A program made the translations under genes and the position numbers. The notes under the pieces are model-generated. The model saw only the letters and a program-made list of their open reading frames with translations. It had not been told where the DNA came from and searched no databases. This document shows positions 54,293-62,497 of a stretch of 64,000 bases of DNA, one piece after another (the stretch's first letter is position 1; each line of letters starts with the position of its first letter). The DNA is from Thermoleophilia bacterium (lineage in GTDB: Bacteria > Actinomycetota > Thermoleophilia > UBA2241), in contig JAWKKE010000004.1 in assembly GCA_041393415.1 (NCBI GenBank), positions 186,001 through 250,000 on the forward strand, read 5' to 3'.

Positions 54293-55161
54293 TCCTGAGT
54301 CAGATGGTGCCACGCCTCGCGGTACTTCTCTGACGTCTTCTCGACCACCTCGTCGGGAAGTGCAGGACCTGGCGACGTCTTGTCCCAGGCCAGCGTCTCC
54401 AGATAGTCGCGAACATACTGTTTGTCGTAGCTCGGCTGGTTTCGTCCCGGTGCGTACCCCTGCGCCGGCCAGAAGCGTGACGAATCCGGAGTGAGAATCT
54501 CGTCGATGAGGATGAGTTCGCCGTCGAGCAGGCCGAACTCGAACTTGGTGTCGGCAATGATGATGCCACGCTGGGATGCATACGCAGAGCCGAAGCGGTA
54601 CAGCTCCAGAGAGACGTCTCGCACGCGCTCCGCGACCTCGCGGCCAACGAGATTCACCACCTCGGCGAAAGGTATGTTCTCGTCGTGCGTCCCGATATCC
54701 GCCTTCGTTGACGGCGTGAAGAGCGGTTCCGGCAGGCGGCTGGCCTCTACGAGACCCTTGGGCAGAGAAATGCCACACACAGCACCGGTCCGCTCGTAGT
54801 CCTTGCGTCCAGACCCCGTGAGGTAACCGCGCACTATCGCCTCGATCGGCAACGGATCGGCCCTGTGCACAACGACGGATCGGCCGGCCAAGTGGCGATG
54901 CGCTGAGTCGGCGCTGAACGGCTCCGGATCGACGATGTGATTCGCAATAATGGGGCTCGTCTCGTCAAACCAGAAATTGGAGATCTGCGTGAGCACCGTA
55001 CCCTTGTCAGGGATTGGCGTCGGCAGGACGACGTCGAACGCAGACAGGCGGTCGGTGGTGACGATCAGCATCTGATTGGGCGCGTACTCATACACGTCGC
55101 GCACCTTGCCGCGGCCTAGTAGCTCCCAGGACGTCTCGTGCGACTCGTACAGCGCCGCCAT
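54289..55161 (-). CDS. purC: SAICAR synthetase PurC
   Basis: Phosphoribosylaminoimidazole-succinocarboxamide synthase of purine synthesis. 290 residues, the long form: GRGKVRDVYEYAPNQMLIVT, TDRLSAFDVVLPTPIPDKG, RGYLTGSGRKDY, ADTKFEFGLLDGELILIDE and SYDKQYVRDYLE. The other purine genes purA, purD and purE lie 4-9 kb away on the plus strand. Confidence 0.97.
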   Translation of the reverse strand: MAALYESHETSWELLGRGKVRDVYEYAPNQMLIVTTDRLSAFDVVLPTPIPDKGTVLTQISNFWFDETSPIIANHIVDPEPFSADSAHRHLAGRSVVVHRADPLPIEAIVRGYLTGSGRKDYERTGAVCGISLPKGLVEASRLPEPLFTPSTKADIGTHDENIPFAEVVNLVGREVAERVRDVSLELYRFGSAYASQRGIIIADTKFEFGLLDGELILIDEILTPDSSRFWPAQGYAPGRNQPSYDKQYVRDYLETLAWDKTSPGPALPDEVVEKTSEKYREAWHHLTQE

Positions 55162-55245
55162 AGGCTTGGCTCCCTCGTGTGACTTAAATGGACTGCGCCG
55201 TAGCGCAACGCCGGCCGCGAAACCACGGCAGGAGCGCTCTCCAGT

Positions 55246-55665
55246 TTACGCCACCGCCGAGTCATGCTGCTCGGACGCACAGAAAGCGCACTTCCGCGCG
55301 GCCTTGGGGATGTCGCTCAGGCACTCTGGGCACTGCTTCGTCGTCGGCTCCTCGGGGGCCTTGCCGCGAGCACGGTGCTCGGCCACCTTGTTCATCGGCA
55401 CCACGACGACAAAGTACACGGCCGCAGCAATGAGAACGAAGGAGACCACCGAGTTGATGAATGACCCGTAGAGGAACTGACTTCCGTTGATCGTGAAGGT
55501 TAGTTGCGAGAAGTCCGGCTGGCCGAAAATCGCAGCAATTAGCGGTGTCAGCAGATTCTCAACTAATGATGTGACGACCGCTCCGAACGCTGCCCCAATA
55601 ACAACCGCAACGGCGAGATCGACGACGTTGCCACGCAGAATGAAGTCGCGGAAGCCCTTGATCAT
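55246..55665 (-). CDS. mscL: Large-conductance mechanosensitive channel MscL with a zinc-ribbon tail
   Basis: 139 residues: GFRDFILRGNVVDLAVAVVIG and NSVVSFVLIAAAVYFVVVVP are the two transmembrane segments of MscL, an osmotic safety valve. The C-terminus carries CPEC-x10-CAFC, a zinc-ribbon-like tail seen in some high-G+C MscL. Three palindromes lie 110-170 bp upstream of its start. Confidence 0.95.
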   Translation of the reverse strand: MIKGFRDFILRGNVVDLAVAVVIGAAFGAVVTSLVENLLTPLIAAIFGQPDFSQLTFTINGSQFLYGSFINSVVSFVLIAAAVYFVVVVPMNKVAEHRARGKAPEEPTTKQCPECLSDIPKAARKCAFCASEQHDSAVA

Positions 55666-55770
55666 TATCCCCCCTAGTTCGGCGATGACGCATCAACCAC
55701 AACCAAAGCTCGTATGGCGAGTAAATCACACCGCATTCCAACGCGCATCCCTCGGGGGCGAGGGCCGTAG

Positions 55771-55838
55771 AGCTGTCGATCGACACGTAGAGCGGTCGAT
55801 CGACAGCTCGAGCATCGCCCAGCTGTCGATCGACCGCT
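55771..55838. repeat. Three GTCGATCGAC palindromes able to form alternative hairpins
   Basis: Copies of GTCGATCGAC start at 55775, 55795 and 55825, that is 20 and 30 bp apart. Copy 2 extended (55791-55808) and copy 3 extended (55821-55838) are exact 18-bp inverted complements with a 12-nt loop; this hairpin starts 7 nt after the sodA stop. Copies 1 and 2 (55771-55784, 55795-55808) can pair over 14 bp instead. The two stems share copy 2 and so exclude each other. It is either a sodA terminator plus mscL leader switch, or an operator array. Confidence 0.7.
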
Positions 55839-55845
55839 TCCGGAT

Positions 55846-56442
55846 CTACTCCTCGGCAGCGAGATTCTGGGCGGCGAAGTCCCAGTTCACCAGACTCTCG
55901 AAGAACGTCTTGAGATAGAGAGCGCGAAGGTTCTGGTAGTCGAGATAGTAGGCATGTTCCCATACATCTACCACCAGAAGTGGAGTGCCTGTCGCCGGAC
56001 GCTCAGCGTTTGCGGTACTCACCACCTTCAGGTCCTCACCCTCGGCGACGAGCCAGGCCCAACCACTGCCGAAACGCGTGACGCCGGCGGTCTTGAACGC
56101 CTCCACCGCCTGTTCGATACTCCCGAAACTGGTACGGAGCTTGTCGGCTAGCTCGCCGCTCGGCTCGCCGCCTCCGCCGGGCTTCATTGAGTTCCAGAAG
56201 AAGGTATGGTTCCAGACCTGCGCAGCATTGTTGAAGACCGCTTGCTTCTCGGCCTGGCCCTGCACGGCTGCGATCACTTCCTCAAGGGAGCGACCCTCGA
56301 GATCGGTCCCTTCGACAAGCTTGTTGAGCGTGTCGACGTACGTTTGGTGATGCTTTCCGTAGTGGAAGCTCACGGTCCGCGCCGAGTAGTGCGGCTCGAG
56401 CGCATCCTGAGCATACGGGAGCGGGGGCAGTTCGAACGCCAT
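55846..56442 (-). CDS. sodA: Superoxide dismutase, Fe/Mn type
   Basis: 198 residues. Metal ligands are recognisable: the histidine in SFHYGKHHQTYV, the one in WNHTFFWNSM, and Asp/His in VVDVWEHAYYLDYQN. Converts superoxide to peroxide and oxygen. It follows the Rieske protein gene by 12 nt and ends the redox cassette. Confidence 0.97.
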   Translation of the reverse strand: MAFELPPLPYAQDALEPHYSARTVSFHYGKHHQTYVDTLNKLVEGTDLEGRSLEEVIAAVQGQAEKQAVFNNAAQVWNHTFFWNSMKPGGGGEPSGELADKLRTSFGSIEQAVEAFKTAGVTRFGSGWAWLVAEGEDLKVVSTANAERPATGTPLLVVDVWEHAYYLDYQNLRALYLKTFFESLVNWDFAAQNLAAEE

Positions 56443-56454
56443 ACTTCCTCCTCC

Positions 56455-56859
56455 TTAGGTGTCGGTGTCGTCGGGCATGTCGACTTCGATGGCCCCGCCC
56501 CGCACACGTACGCGATACGTGTGCAGATCGTGGACACGCGTCCTGCAACGCAAACGCTTCTCGAGCTGGAAGAATCGCTCCACCGGCTCCGGAAGTGCGG
56601 CCGCACCCATGTCATGATCAATGGGCGGACTTATGCTGCGACCGTCGCGAACATCGAACTGCACGTTATGCAGCGGGCAAGTGAGCACCCAGCCTGCCAA
56701 TGCCCCCTCGTCCAGTGGAACGTTCTGATGACCGCAGCGCCGGCTCACAGCGAAGAAATCGCCGTCGTACTCACACAGGCAGACCTCACGTTCACCCACC
56801 TGCACGTACTTCATGCCTCCTGCCGCGATATCGTCGCAGCGTGCCAGCTCACACCACAT
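56455..56859 (-). CDS. Rieske [2Fe-2S] ferredoxin-like protein (second copy)
   Basis: 134 residues; Rieske ligands Cys42 and His44 in RRCGHQNV, and Cys61 and His64 in LTCPLHNVQFD. Soluble, no signal peptide, so probably an electron carrier. ATG 56859 with a GAGGAAG ribosome site, 7 nt after the FTR gene. Confidence 0.9.
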   Translation of the reverse strand: MWCELARCDDIAAGGMKYVQVGEREVCLCEYDGDFFAVSRRCGHQNVPLDEGALAGWVLTCPLHNVQFDVRDGRSISPPIDHDMGAAALPEPVERFFQLEKRLRCRTRVHDLHTYRVRVRGGAIEVDMPDDTDT

Positions 56860-56866
56860 GTCTTCC

Positions 56867-57193
56867 TCACATCTCTTCGGGAGCGAACTGCGGCAGGCTG
56901 TCCGGATCAGTCACGTCGGAGTGCACGAAGAGGCCACACCAGCAACGCTTCATCGCATCGAAGTGTTTGCGATGAAACGGAATGCACGGGCAGACGATGA
57001 GCATGTCCTTCGGTCGCTCGCCAGTGCGAAGCTGACAAGGACACAGTGGCCAGCCGAACCTCTGCTCAAGCGCCACTTCCTGCTCGAGCAGAAAGCCGAC
57101 GAGCTCCTCGTCGGGGCTGAACTTGTATCCGAGAGGCTCGACCACCTGCTCGAAAAGGTAGCGGTATGCCTCCTTGCGACGCGGGGCGTCCAC
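56867..57193 (-). CDS. Ferredoxin-thioredoxin reductase catalytic (beta) subunit homologue
   Basis: 108 residues with all six cluster/active-site cysteines of FTR: CPC (Cys51, 53), CPC (Cys68, 70) and CWC (Cys84, 86), with PFHRKHFDAMKRC. FTR beta uses a [4Fe-4S] centre and a redox disulfide to reduce thioredoxin-like proteins with ferredoxin electrons. No alpha subunit is nearby. GTG 57193 begins one nt after the glutaredoxin stop and has a GAAGG ribosome site, so the two are coupled. Confidence 0.9.
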   Translation of the reverse strand: MDAPRRKEAYRYLFEQVVEPLGYKFSPDEELVGFLLEQEVALEQRFGWPLCPCQLRTGERPKDMLIVCPCIPFHRKHFDAMKRCWCGLFVHSDVTDPDSLPQFAPEEM

Positions 57194-57194
57194 G

Positions 57195-57470
57195 CTAGCC
57201 TTCGTTCGCGGCGTGAGTTCTCCCGAGGTGCTCCGCGTACTTCTGCGGCTGGTACCCAACGACAACGTGACCGTCGATGACCACGACAGGAAAACGTCGG
57301 CCCCCACTCAAGCGCTCGACCTCAGCTGCCATCGCCTTGGCTTCCTCTCCGTCGAGCGCATCCACATCCGCGTGTTTGTACGGAATACGCTCTTCCTCGA
57401 ACCACGCCTTCGTCTTGCGGCACCACCCGCAACTCGTGAGCGCGTAGATCATGACGTCGTGCTCGGTCAT
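57195..57470 (-). CDS. Glutaredoxin-like protein
   Basis: 91 residues: thioredoxin-fold with active site CGWC (Cys14, Cys17), FPVVVIDGHVVVGYQPQKYA. Dithiol type, similar to mycoredoxin/NrdH-like glutaredoxins. ATG overlaps the Rieske stop by 4 nt. Likely the substrate of the FTR homologue encoded just downstream. Confidence 0.88.
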   Translation of the reverse strand: MTEHDVMIYALTSCGWCRKTKAWFEEERIPYKHADVDALDGEEAKAMAAEVERLSGGRRFPVVVIDGHVVVGYQPQKYAEHLGRTHAANEG

Positions 57471-57790
57471 TTCACACCGTCCAGTTGAAGCGCGACTTTG
57501 CCGTCCTCGATGCGCGTGGCGAAGGTCCGCAATCTCAGCTCGGGCGCCGTCACGAACCTGCCGTCCCTCACGTCAAAACGCCAATCGTGACAGGGGCACG
57601 TGAGAATTGGGCCACGTAGCTTTCCACCCTCCAAGGGGCAGCCCATGTGAGCACAGCGATTCGCGATCGCGAAGAGCACCCCCTCCACGCGCACCAAGAG
57701 AACTCCGACGCCCTTCGGATACACGGCCACGTAGCCACCCTCCGGGACCCTATCTTGCTCAATCGTCACCACCCATTCGGAACCCGCCAC
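57467..57790 (-). CDS. Rieske [2Fe-2S] ferredoxin-like protein (first copy)
   Basis: 107 residues; ligands Cys46 and His48 in NRCAHMGCPL, and Cys65 and His68 in TCPCHDWRFD. Resembles Rieske ferredoxins of dioxygenase systems (NirD/BphF-like). Start GTG 57790 has an AGAGGT ribosome site. First gene of the Rieske-glutaredoxin-FTR-Rieske-sodA cassette. Confidence 0.9.
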   Translation of the reverse strand: MAGSEWVVTIEQDRVPEGGYVAVYPKGVGVLLVRVEGVLFAIANRCAHMGCPLEGGKLRGPILTCPCHDWRFDVRDGRFVTAPELRLRTFATRIEDGKVALQLDGVK

Positions 57791-57943
57791 GGAACACCTC
57801 TCCGACGCCTGGTCGCTTTGACCGGATTCGTGACGCAAGAACCGCGCGGGCTCCGGCCTCAACGTAGGCAAGAACGGCCATGCATCCGCCGCGCATGTCT
57901 GCGGTGGTACCCGGCGATCGGCGGCGACAAACAGGTCGACAAT

Positions 57944-57972
57944 TGCCGCGCCAGTGATGCGCCGCTATCATG
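57944..57972 (+). promoter_or_regulatory. Promoter of the FAD protein-purA genes
   Basis: TTGCCG (57944-57949), 17 nt, TATCAT (57967-57972) in the divergent gap. Transcription from about 57979 would exclude upstream ATG 57957 and favour ATG 58014. Confidence 0.5.
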
Positions 57973-58013
57973 ACACACTCGCGCCCGCGGCCATCTCGCA
58001 CGCCCAACTCCTC

Positions 58014-59477
58014 ATGACAGCCCCTCACCCCGAGTTCGATGTCATCATCGTAGGCGCCGGTCCAGCCGGTATCTTCTGCGCATTGGAACTGTGCAGGAGC
58101 AGCGCCTGCCGCGTTCTGATCGTCGAACGCGGACCTGACATCTGCGATCGCACCTGCCCTGCGCGCCGCGGCGGCGGCTGTCGCAACTGCACTCCCTGTG
58201 GCATCACCAGCGGCTGGGGCGGAGCAGGCGCCTTCAGCGACGGCAAGCTCACCCTGTCGACCGAGGTCGGCGGCTGGCTGAACGAGTTCGTGCCGGCCGA
58301 TCAACTTACCGAGTTGGTGACACACGTGGACACCGTGTGGCTCGAGTTTGGCGCCCCGCCCACCGTATACGGGGGCGGGCAAGAAGCGATGACGATCGCC
58401 GAAGCAGCAGCGCGATATGACCTCACGCTCGTGGCATCTCCAGTGCGTCACATGGGCACGGAACGGGCGCGCGATATCCTTCGGCGTCTGCGCCGAGAAC
58501 TCGCGAAGAGCGCCGAGATCCTCACGCGCACGCAAGTCACACAAGTGCTCGTCGAAACAGCCGGCCGGCAGAAGCGCGTGCGGGGGGTAGAGCTCGCCGA
58601 CGGTCGCCAAGTCACCGCCGGCGCCGTCGTGCTCGCTCCAGGGCGCGAAGGCGCCGGTTGGGCGGTCGGCGAATACCGGCGCCTCTGCATCCCGCTGGCC
58701 ACCAATCCCGTCGATATCGGGGTGCGCGTTGAGGTCGCCGCGCCAACGCTGGAGCCGCTGACCGAGACGCTCTACGAGAGCAAGCTGCGATATCGCGCAC
58801 CGACCTTCGGGGACGCCGTGCGCACTTTCTGCATGAACCCGTACGGCGAGGTATCCCTCGAGAACTACGGTGACGTCGTGACGGTCAACGGCCACAGTTA
58901 CGCCGAACGGAAGACGGATCGATCGAACTTCGCGCTCCTTGTCTCGACCCGCTTCACCAAGCCGTTCGACGATCCGAACTCATATGGCAAGAGCATCGCC
59001 CGCTTGGCCAACCTCCTGGGTGAGCACATCATCGTGCAACGACTCGGCGATCTCGCGGAGGGGCGTCGCAGCACTCCTGAGCGACTGGCGGCAGGAGCTG
59101 TGCAGCCGACACTCTCCGGCGCAACGCCAGGCGACCTCGCCTTCGTCCTGCCGTACCGACACCTCCAAAACATCCTTGAGATGCTGTGCGCACTCGATCA
59201 TCTCGCGCCAGGGCTGAACGGCCCTGATACGCTACTGTATGGAGTCGAGGTCAAGTTCTACTCCGCAAGGCCGACGCTCGACCACGGCCTGCAGACGCCG
59301 ATCGATAACCTTTACGCCATCGGCGACGGCGCCGGCATCACTCGCGGCCTCATGCAAGCGTCGGCGGCCGGAGTAGTTGCCGCGCGTTCGATACTGGCCG
59401 ACGACTCATCGTGCGCAGAACACGACGGCCGAGGTCGTCGCCAACGATCGGAGGGATCGTGCCGGGAACGGTTGTAG
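58014..59477 (+). CDS. NAD(P)/FAD-dependent oxidoreductase (COG2509-type)
   Basis: 487 residues. N-terminal FAD site FDVIIVGAGPAGIFCALELC; a Cys-rich CDRTCPARRGGGCRNCTPC that may bind a metal or cluster; GWGGAGAFSDGKLTLS; and C-terminal YAIGDGAGITRGLMQASAAG. The family is uncharacterised, thought to be dehydrogenases. Start at ATG 58014, because the family starts there and the promoter lies just upstream; no ribosome site is seen. It overlaps purA by 19 nt, so the two are coupled. Confidence 0.82.
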   Translation: MTAPHPEFDVIIVGAGPAGIFCALELCRSSACRVLIVERGPDICDRTCPARRGGGCRNCTPCGITSGWGGAGAFSDGKLTLSTEVGGWLNEFVPADQLTELVTHVDTVWLEFGAPPTVYGGGQEAMTIAEAAARYDLTLVASPVRHMGTERARDILRRLRRELAKSAEILTRTQVTQVLVETAGRQKRVRGVELADGRQVTAGAVVLAPGREGAGWAVGEYRRLCIPLATNPVDIGVRVEVAAPTLEPLTETLYESKLRYRAPTFGDAVRTFCMNPYGEVSLENYGDVVTVNGHSYAERKTDRSNFALLVSTRFTKPFDDPNSYGKSIARLANLLGEHIIVQRLGDLAEGRRSTPERLAAGAVQPTLSGATPGDLAFVLPYRHLQNILEMLCALDHLAPGLNGPDTLLYGVEVKFYSARPTLDHGLQTPIDNLYAIGDGAGITRGLMQASAAGVVAARSILADDSSCAEHDGRGRRQRSEGSCRERL

Positions 59478-60757
59478 TGGGAGCCCAGTGGGGCGACGAA
59501 GGCAAGGGCAAGATCACCGACCTTCTGGCCGAGAAGGCCGACGTAGTCGCCCGCTTCCAGGGGGGCAACAATGCCGGGCACACTATCGTGCGCGACGGTG
59601 AGGAGTTCAAGCTTCATCTCATCCCGTCGGGCATTCTGTACGAAGCGAAGACGTGCGTCATCGGCAACGGTGTCGTGATCGACCCCCATATTCTCTTCGG
59701 TGAGCTTGAGGCACTGCGGGCGCGCGGCATCAGCGGCGACAACCTTCGCATCAGCGGCAATGCCCACCTCATCATGCCGTACCACCTGCTCCTCGACGGC
59801 GCCAGCGAGCAGCAACTCGGAATGTACAAGATAGGCACAACCGGTCGCGGCATCGGTCCCTGCTACATAGACAAGTACGCCCGCGTCGGAATCCGCGTCC
59901 AGGATCTGCTGGACGCAAAGATCCTCAAGCGCAAGATCAAGACCGCGCTGCAGGAGAAGAACTTCCTGCTGCAGCGCTACGACATCGGTGTTCTCGACGC
60001 AGATCAGGTTACAGAGGAGCTGCTCGGCTATCGTGAGCGTTTCGAGCCCTTCATCTGCGACACCAGCCTCCTCATCAACAGCGCGCTGGACCAGGGGCAG
60101 CACGTGCTTTTCGAGGGCGCTCAGGGCGCCCTCCTCGACATCGATTTTGGAACGTATCCCTTCGTCACGAGCAGCAATCCCATTGCCGGTGCGGCCTGCA
60201 GCGGCACGGGAGTCGGACCAACGCGTGTCGACCACGTCATCGGAGTCGCCAAGGCCTACACAACGCGCGTCGGCGAGGGTCCGTTCCCAACCGAACTGTT
60301 TGACGAGACGGGCACCGCAATGCTTGAGGTGGGCCAGGAGTTCGGCACGACGACGGGACGTCAGCGACGCTGCGGCTGGCTAGACCTCGTCGCACTCAAG
60401 TACGCCGTCAGGCTAAACGGCATCACACACTTGGCACTCACGAAGCTCGACGTGCTCAGCGGCCTACCCACCCTCAAGGTCGCAGTGAGTTATCGTGCCG
60501 GCCGCAGGCAACTCGACGAATTCCCTTTGCGTCAGACCGACTTCCACCACGCCAAGCCAATGTACGAGGAGCTGCCCGGTTGGACGCAAGACCTGCGGGC
60601 ATGCGAGACATGGCAGGACCTCCCGCAAGAGGCCCGCGACTACGTCCAGTTCGTCGCCGAATTCACACGCACGCGGGTCAAGTTCATCGCTGTCGGCCCA
60701 GGGCGCGAAGAGACCATCGTGCTTCCGCGAAGTATCGGTCTCGGCGGAGCATTCTAG
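59459..60757 (+). CDS. purA: Adenylosuccinate synthetase PurA
   Basis: First committed step from IMP to AMP. 432 residues: P-loop-like WGDEGKGKITDLLA (11-24), ARFQGGNNAGHTIV, IGTTGRGIGPCYIDK, and SSNPIAGAACSGTGVG. GTG 59459 follows GGAGGGATC, which overlaps the end of the FAD gene. Length is standard. Confidence 0.97.
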   Translation: MPGTVVVGAQWGDEGKGKITDLLAEKADVVARFQGGNNAGHTIVRDGEEFKLHLIPSGILYEAKTCVIGNGVVIDPHILFGELEALRARGISGDNLRISGNAHLIMPYHLLLDGASEQQLGMYKIGTTGRGIGPCYIDKYARVGIRVQDLLDAKILKRKIKTALQEKNFLLQRYDIGVLDADQVTEELLGYRERFEPFICDTSLLINSALDQGQHVLFEGAQGALLDIDFGTYPFVTSSNPIAGAACSGTGVGPTRVDHVIGVAKAYTTRVGEGPFPTELFDETGTAMLEVGQEFGTTTGRQRRCGWLDLVALKYAVRLNGITHLALTKLDVLSGLPTLKVAVSYRAGRRQLDEFPLRQTDFHHAKPMYEELPGWTQDLRACETWQDLPQEARDYVQFVAEFTRTRVKFIAVGPGREETIVLPRSIGLGGAF

Positions 60758-60875
60758 ACTCCACAGCCTCCTCTCAGCTCCAGCTCAGAGTGCCGCAAGA
60801 TCGCCGCGGTACCTTCACTCCATCGTCGTCCTCATCGAGGACATGTGAAGCGATGATGTTGAATGAAGGAGGAAC

Positions 60876-61529
60876 ATGGCCCGTACGAGCAAAGTGGCGC
60901 TCCTTGCAGCCACCGCACTCGCGCTCCTCGCAGTGCTGATCGGACCCACGGTTGCAGGTGCCCAGACAAGCTCGATCAGCGCAAGTACGCCGCGCGCCGA
61001 CGTGGTCTTCACCGCGACCAATGAGTCGCCGTCGGGCGACACTACGTGGGGCGAGAACGCCGCGCCCACCGATCAGTCCGATCGCGGCCAGGGGATGCGC
61101 GGCCCCGCTCTCGACCGCAATGACTCAACCCTCCGTACCGGTCACGACGCCTACTGGTCGGTTGGAGAGATCTTGCAGTGGGTGGCGATTGCACTACTCG
61201 CAGGGCTCGCCGCTGCCTTAGCGATCTGGCGACCATGGCGCCACGGCACTGGCCCAGCGGCAGCAGCGACGGCGCCAACTGCGCCAGTGGCCTACGATCC
61301 CGCGGCGGCGAACGTCACTACACCCAGCGCCGAGCCCGCCGTTCCTGCCAGCGGCGCAGATCTTGGTCAACCGGACGATCCGGCTTCCACGATCGCCGTC
61401 GCTGATACCGCCGTCACAAGCATCCAAGGAAGCCCAGACGGCATAGCATCGAACGACGAGCCGGAGCCGCCGACGCCGAACCCAAGCCAGGCGGCCCCTG
61501 CAGAAACGGCAGAGGACCCCGCAAGATAG
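60876..61529 (+). CDS. Membrane hypothetical protein
   Basis: 217 residues: signal peptide or signal anchor (ALLAATALALLAVLIG, 8-23), an extracellular stretch of about 60 residues, one transmembrane helix (about 98-116, LQWVAIALLAGLAAALAIW), then a Pro/Ala-rich acidic tail without homology. No family recognised. A strong GAAGGAGGAAC ribosome site supports ATG 60876. The composition is lineage-like. Confidence 0.7.
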   Translation: MARTSKVALLAATALALLAVLIGPTVAGAQTSSISASTPRADVVFTATNESPSGDTTWGENAAPTDQSDRGQGMRGPALDRNDSTLRTGHDAYWSVGEILQWVAIALLAGLAAALAIWRPWRHGTGPAAAATAPTAPVAYDPAAANVTTPSAEPAVPASGADLGQPDDPASTIAVADTAVTSIQGSPDGIASNDEPEPPTPNPSQAAPAETAEDPAR

Positions 61530-61544
61530 CGAGTAGGACCCAGC

Positions 61545-61581
61545 CGCGGCGATGCCGAGCGACTCGCTCGGCATCGCCGCG
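61545..61581. terminator. Hairpin between convergent genes
   Basis: A 17-bp perfect stem (61545-61561 with 61565-61581) and ACT loop between the membrane protein gene and the convergent padR gene. Stem strength and position suit a shared terminator, but there is no U-tract. Confidence 0.6.
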
Positions 61582-61588
61582 TCCTGCG

Positions 61589-62269
61589 TCAATCGGCCTC
61601 TGCTAACAGCGCGTAGATGCGCCGACGAGCATCGGTCAAAATGTCGAGCGTCGTGTCGACCATCTCGTCAGATCCGCTCAAGCCGACCTGACGTGTGGCG
61701 TCAGCCAGAGAGCCCACCGCGCGTCGCAGCTTCATACGCACCTCCACCGGCCCCTGCGCGGTCATCCACGGCAGATTGCCCTCCGTGTCACGCAGCGCGT
61801 CAACGTGCGCCGCACCTTCATCAGTGAGTGAATAGACGCGTTTGCCGTCCAGTTGCTCGCTGCGGACGAGACCTCGATCTTCGAACTCCTGGAGAGTCGG
61901 GTAGACAGAGCCGGGACTTGGCCTCCAGGCTCCCCCGCTCAGCTCCTCGACGTGCTGCATGACCTGATAGCCGTGCATGGGCCCATCGGACAGCGCCGAG
62001 AGAACCGCCGCCTTTATCATGCCGCGCCGAGCACGTCCGAGATGTCCGAACCCATGCCCATGGAGGCGGCTGTCGCCGCCGCCAGCACGATCTCCTTCGA
62101 AGCCACGCCCTGCGTCGTGGTGGCGCATGCTCATCACCGCATCACACAAACCGTGCCGTCGTTCGCGCCAGGCCAGGGCTCCTTCGTCCGCGCCCTCTGC
62201 AAGACATGGCGCCGGTGGAGCCATGCGCCAGGCTCCATGCCGACCGAAAACCGCGTGACGAATGTTCAT
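61589..62269 (-). CDS. PadR-family transcriptional regulator
   Basis: 226 residues. N-terminal extension rich in His/Gly/Arg (about 1-83) is common in this branch. PadR winged helix: IKAAVLSALSDGPMHGYQVM, RPSPGSVYPTLQEFEDRGLV, KRVYSLTDEGAAHV. C-terminal helical dimerisation part. Start ATG 62269 follows AAGGAGG. A palindrome 55 nt upstream is a likely autoregulatory operator. Confidence 0.9.
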   Translation of the reverse strand: MNIRHAVFGRHGAWRMAPPAPCLAEGADEGALAWRERRHGLCDAVMSMRHHDAGRGFEGDRAGGGDSRLHGHGFGHLGRARRGMIKAAVLSALSDGPMHGYQVMQHVEELSGGAWRPSPGSVYPTLQEFEDRGLVRSEQLDGKRVYSLTDEGAAHVDALRDTEGNLPWMTAQGPVEVRMKLRRAVGSLADATRQVGLSGSDEMVDTTLDILTDARRRIYALLAEAD

Positions 62270-62323
62270 CGAGCGCCTCCTTGTGCGCATGCTGAGCGGG
62301 GCCACTCACACGTTCACCCGCCC

Positions 62324-62340
62324 TATATCGCGATATATCG
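62324..62340. promoter_or_regulatory. Palindromic operator upstream of padR
   Basis: TATATCGCGATATA (62324-62337), overlapping a second palindrome CGATATATCG (62331-62340), in an AT-rich patch in the padR-purD gap. PadR repressors often bind such sites at their own promoter; it could also touch the purD side. Confidence 0.6.
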
Positions 62341-62497
62341 TAATACGTTGCTTTTGTCTGCGCAATCCCCACGTTGCCTCACCACCCTCACGCCAAGAGA
62401 GCGCAGCACCAGGCTCAGCACGACTGCCCGCTCGTTGCTGGCAGCGCCCCCTCACGAGTACACTCAGACCTCAACACCAGCCCGCGGGGGAGGCCAC

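Noticed and set aside
55775..55834. CRISPR-like reading of the three 10-bp repeats
   Set aside because: The repeats are only 10 bp with 10 and 20 bp gaps; too short and too few for a CRISPR array.
57759..58895. Minus-strand open frame of 378 codons over the FAD gene
   Set aside because: Antisense to FAD-binding motifs; no homology recognised.
59312..60235. Minus-strand open frame of 307 codons opposite purA
   Set aside because: Shadow of a conserved enzyme gene; composition typical of antisense frames.
61853..62497. Upstream extension of the purD reading frame (about 215 codons)
   Set aside because: Antisense to padR; purD homology and a good ribosome site begin at 62498.
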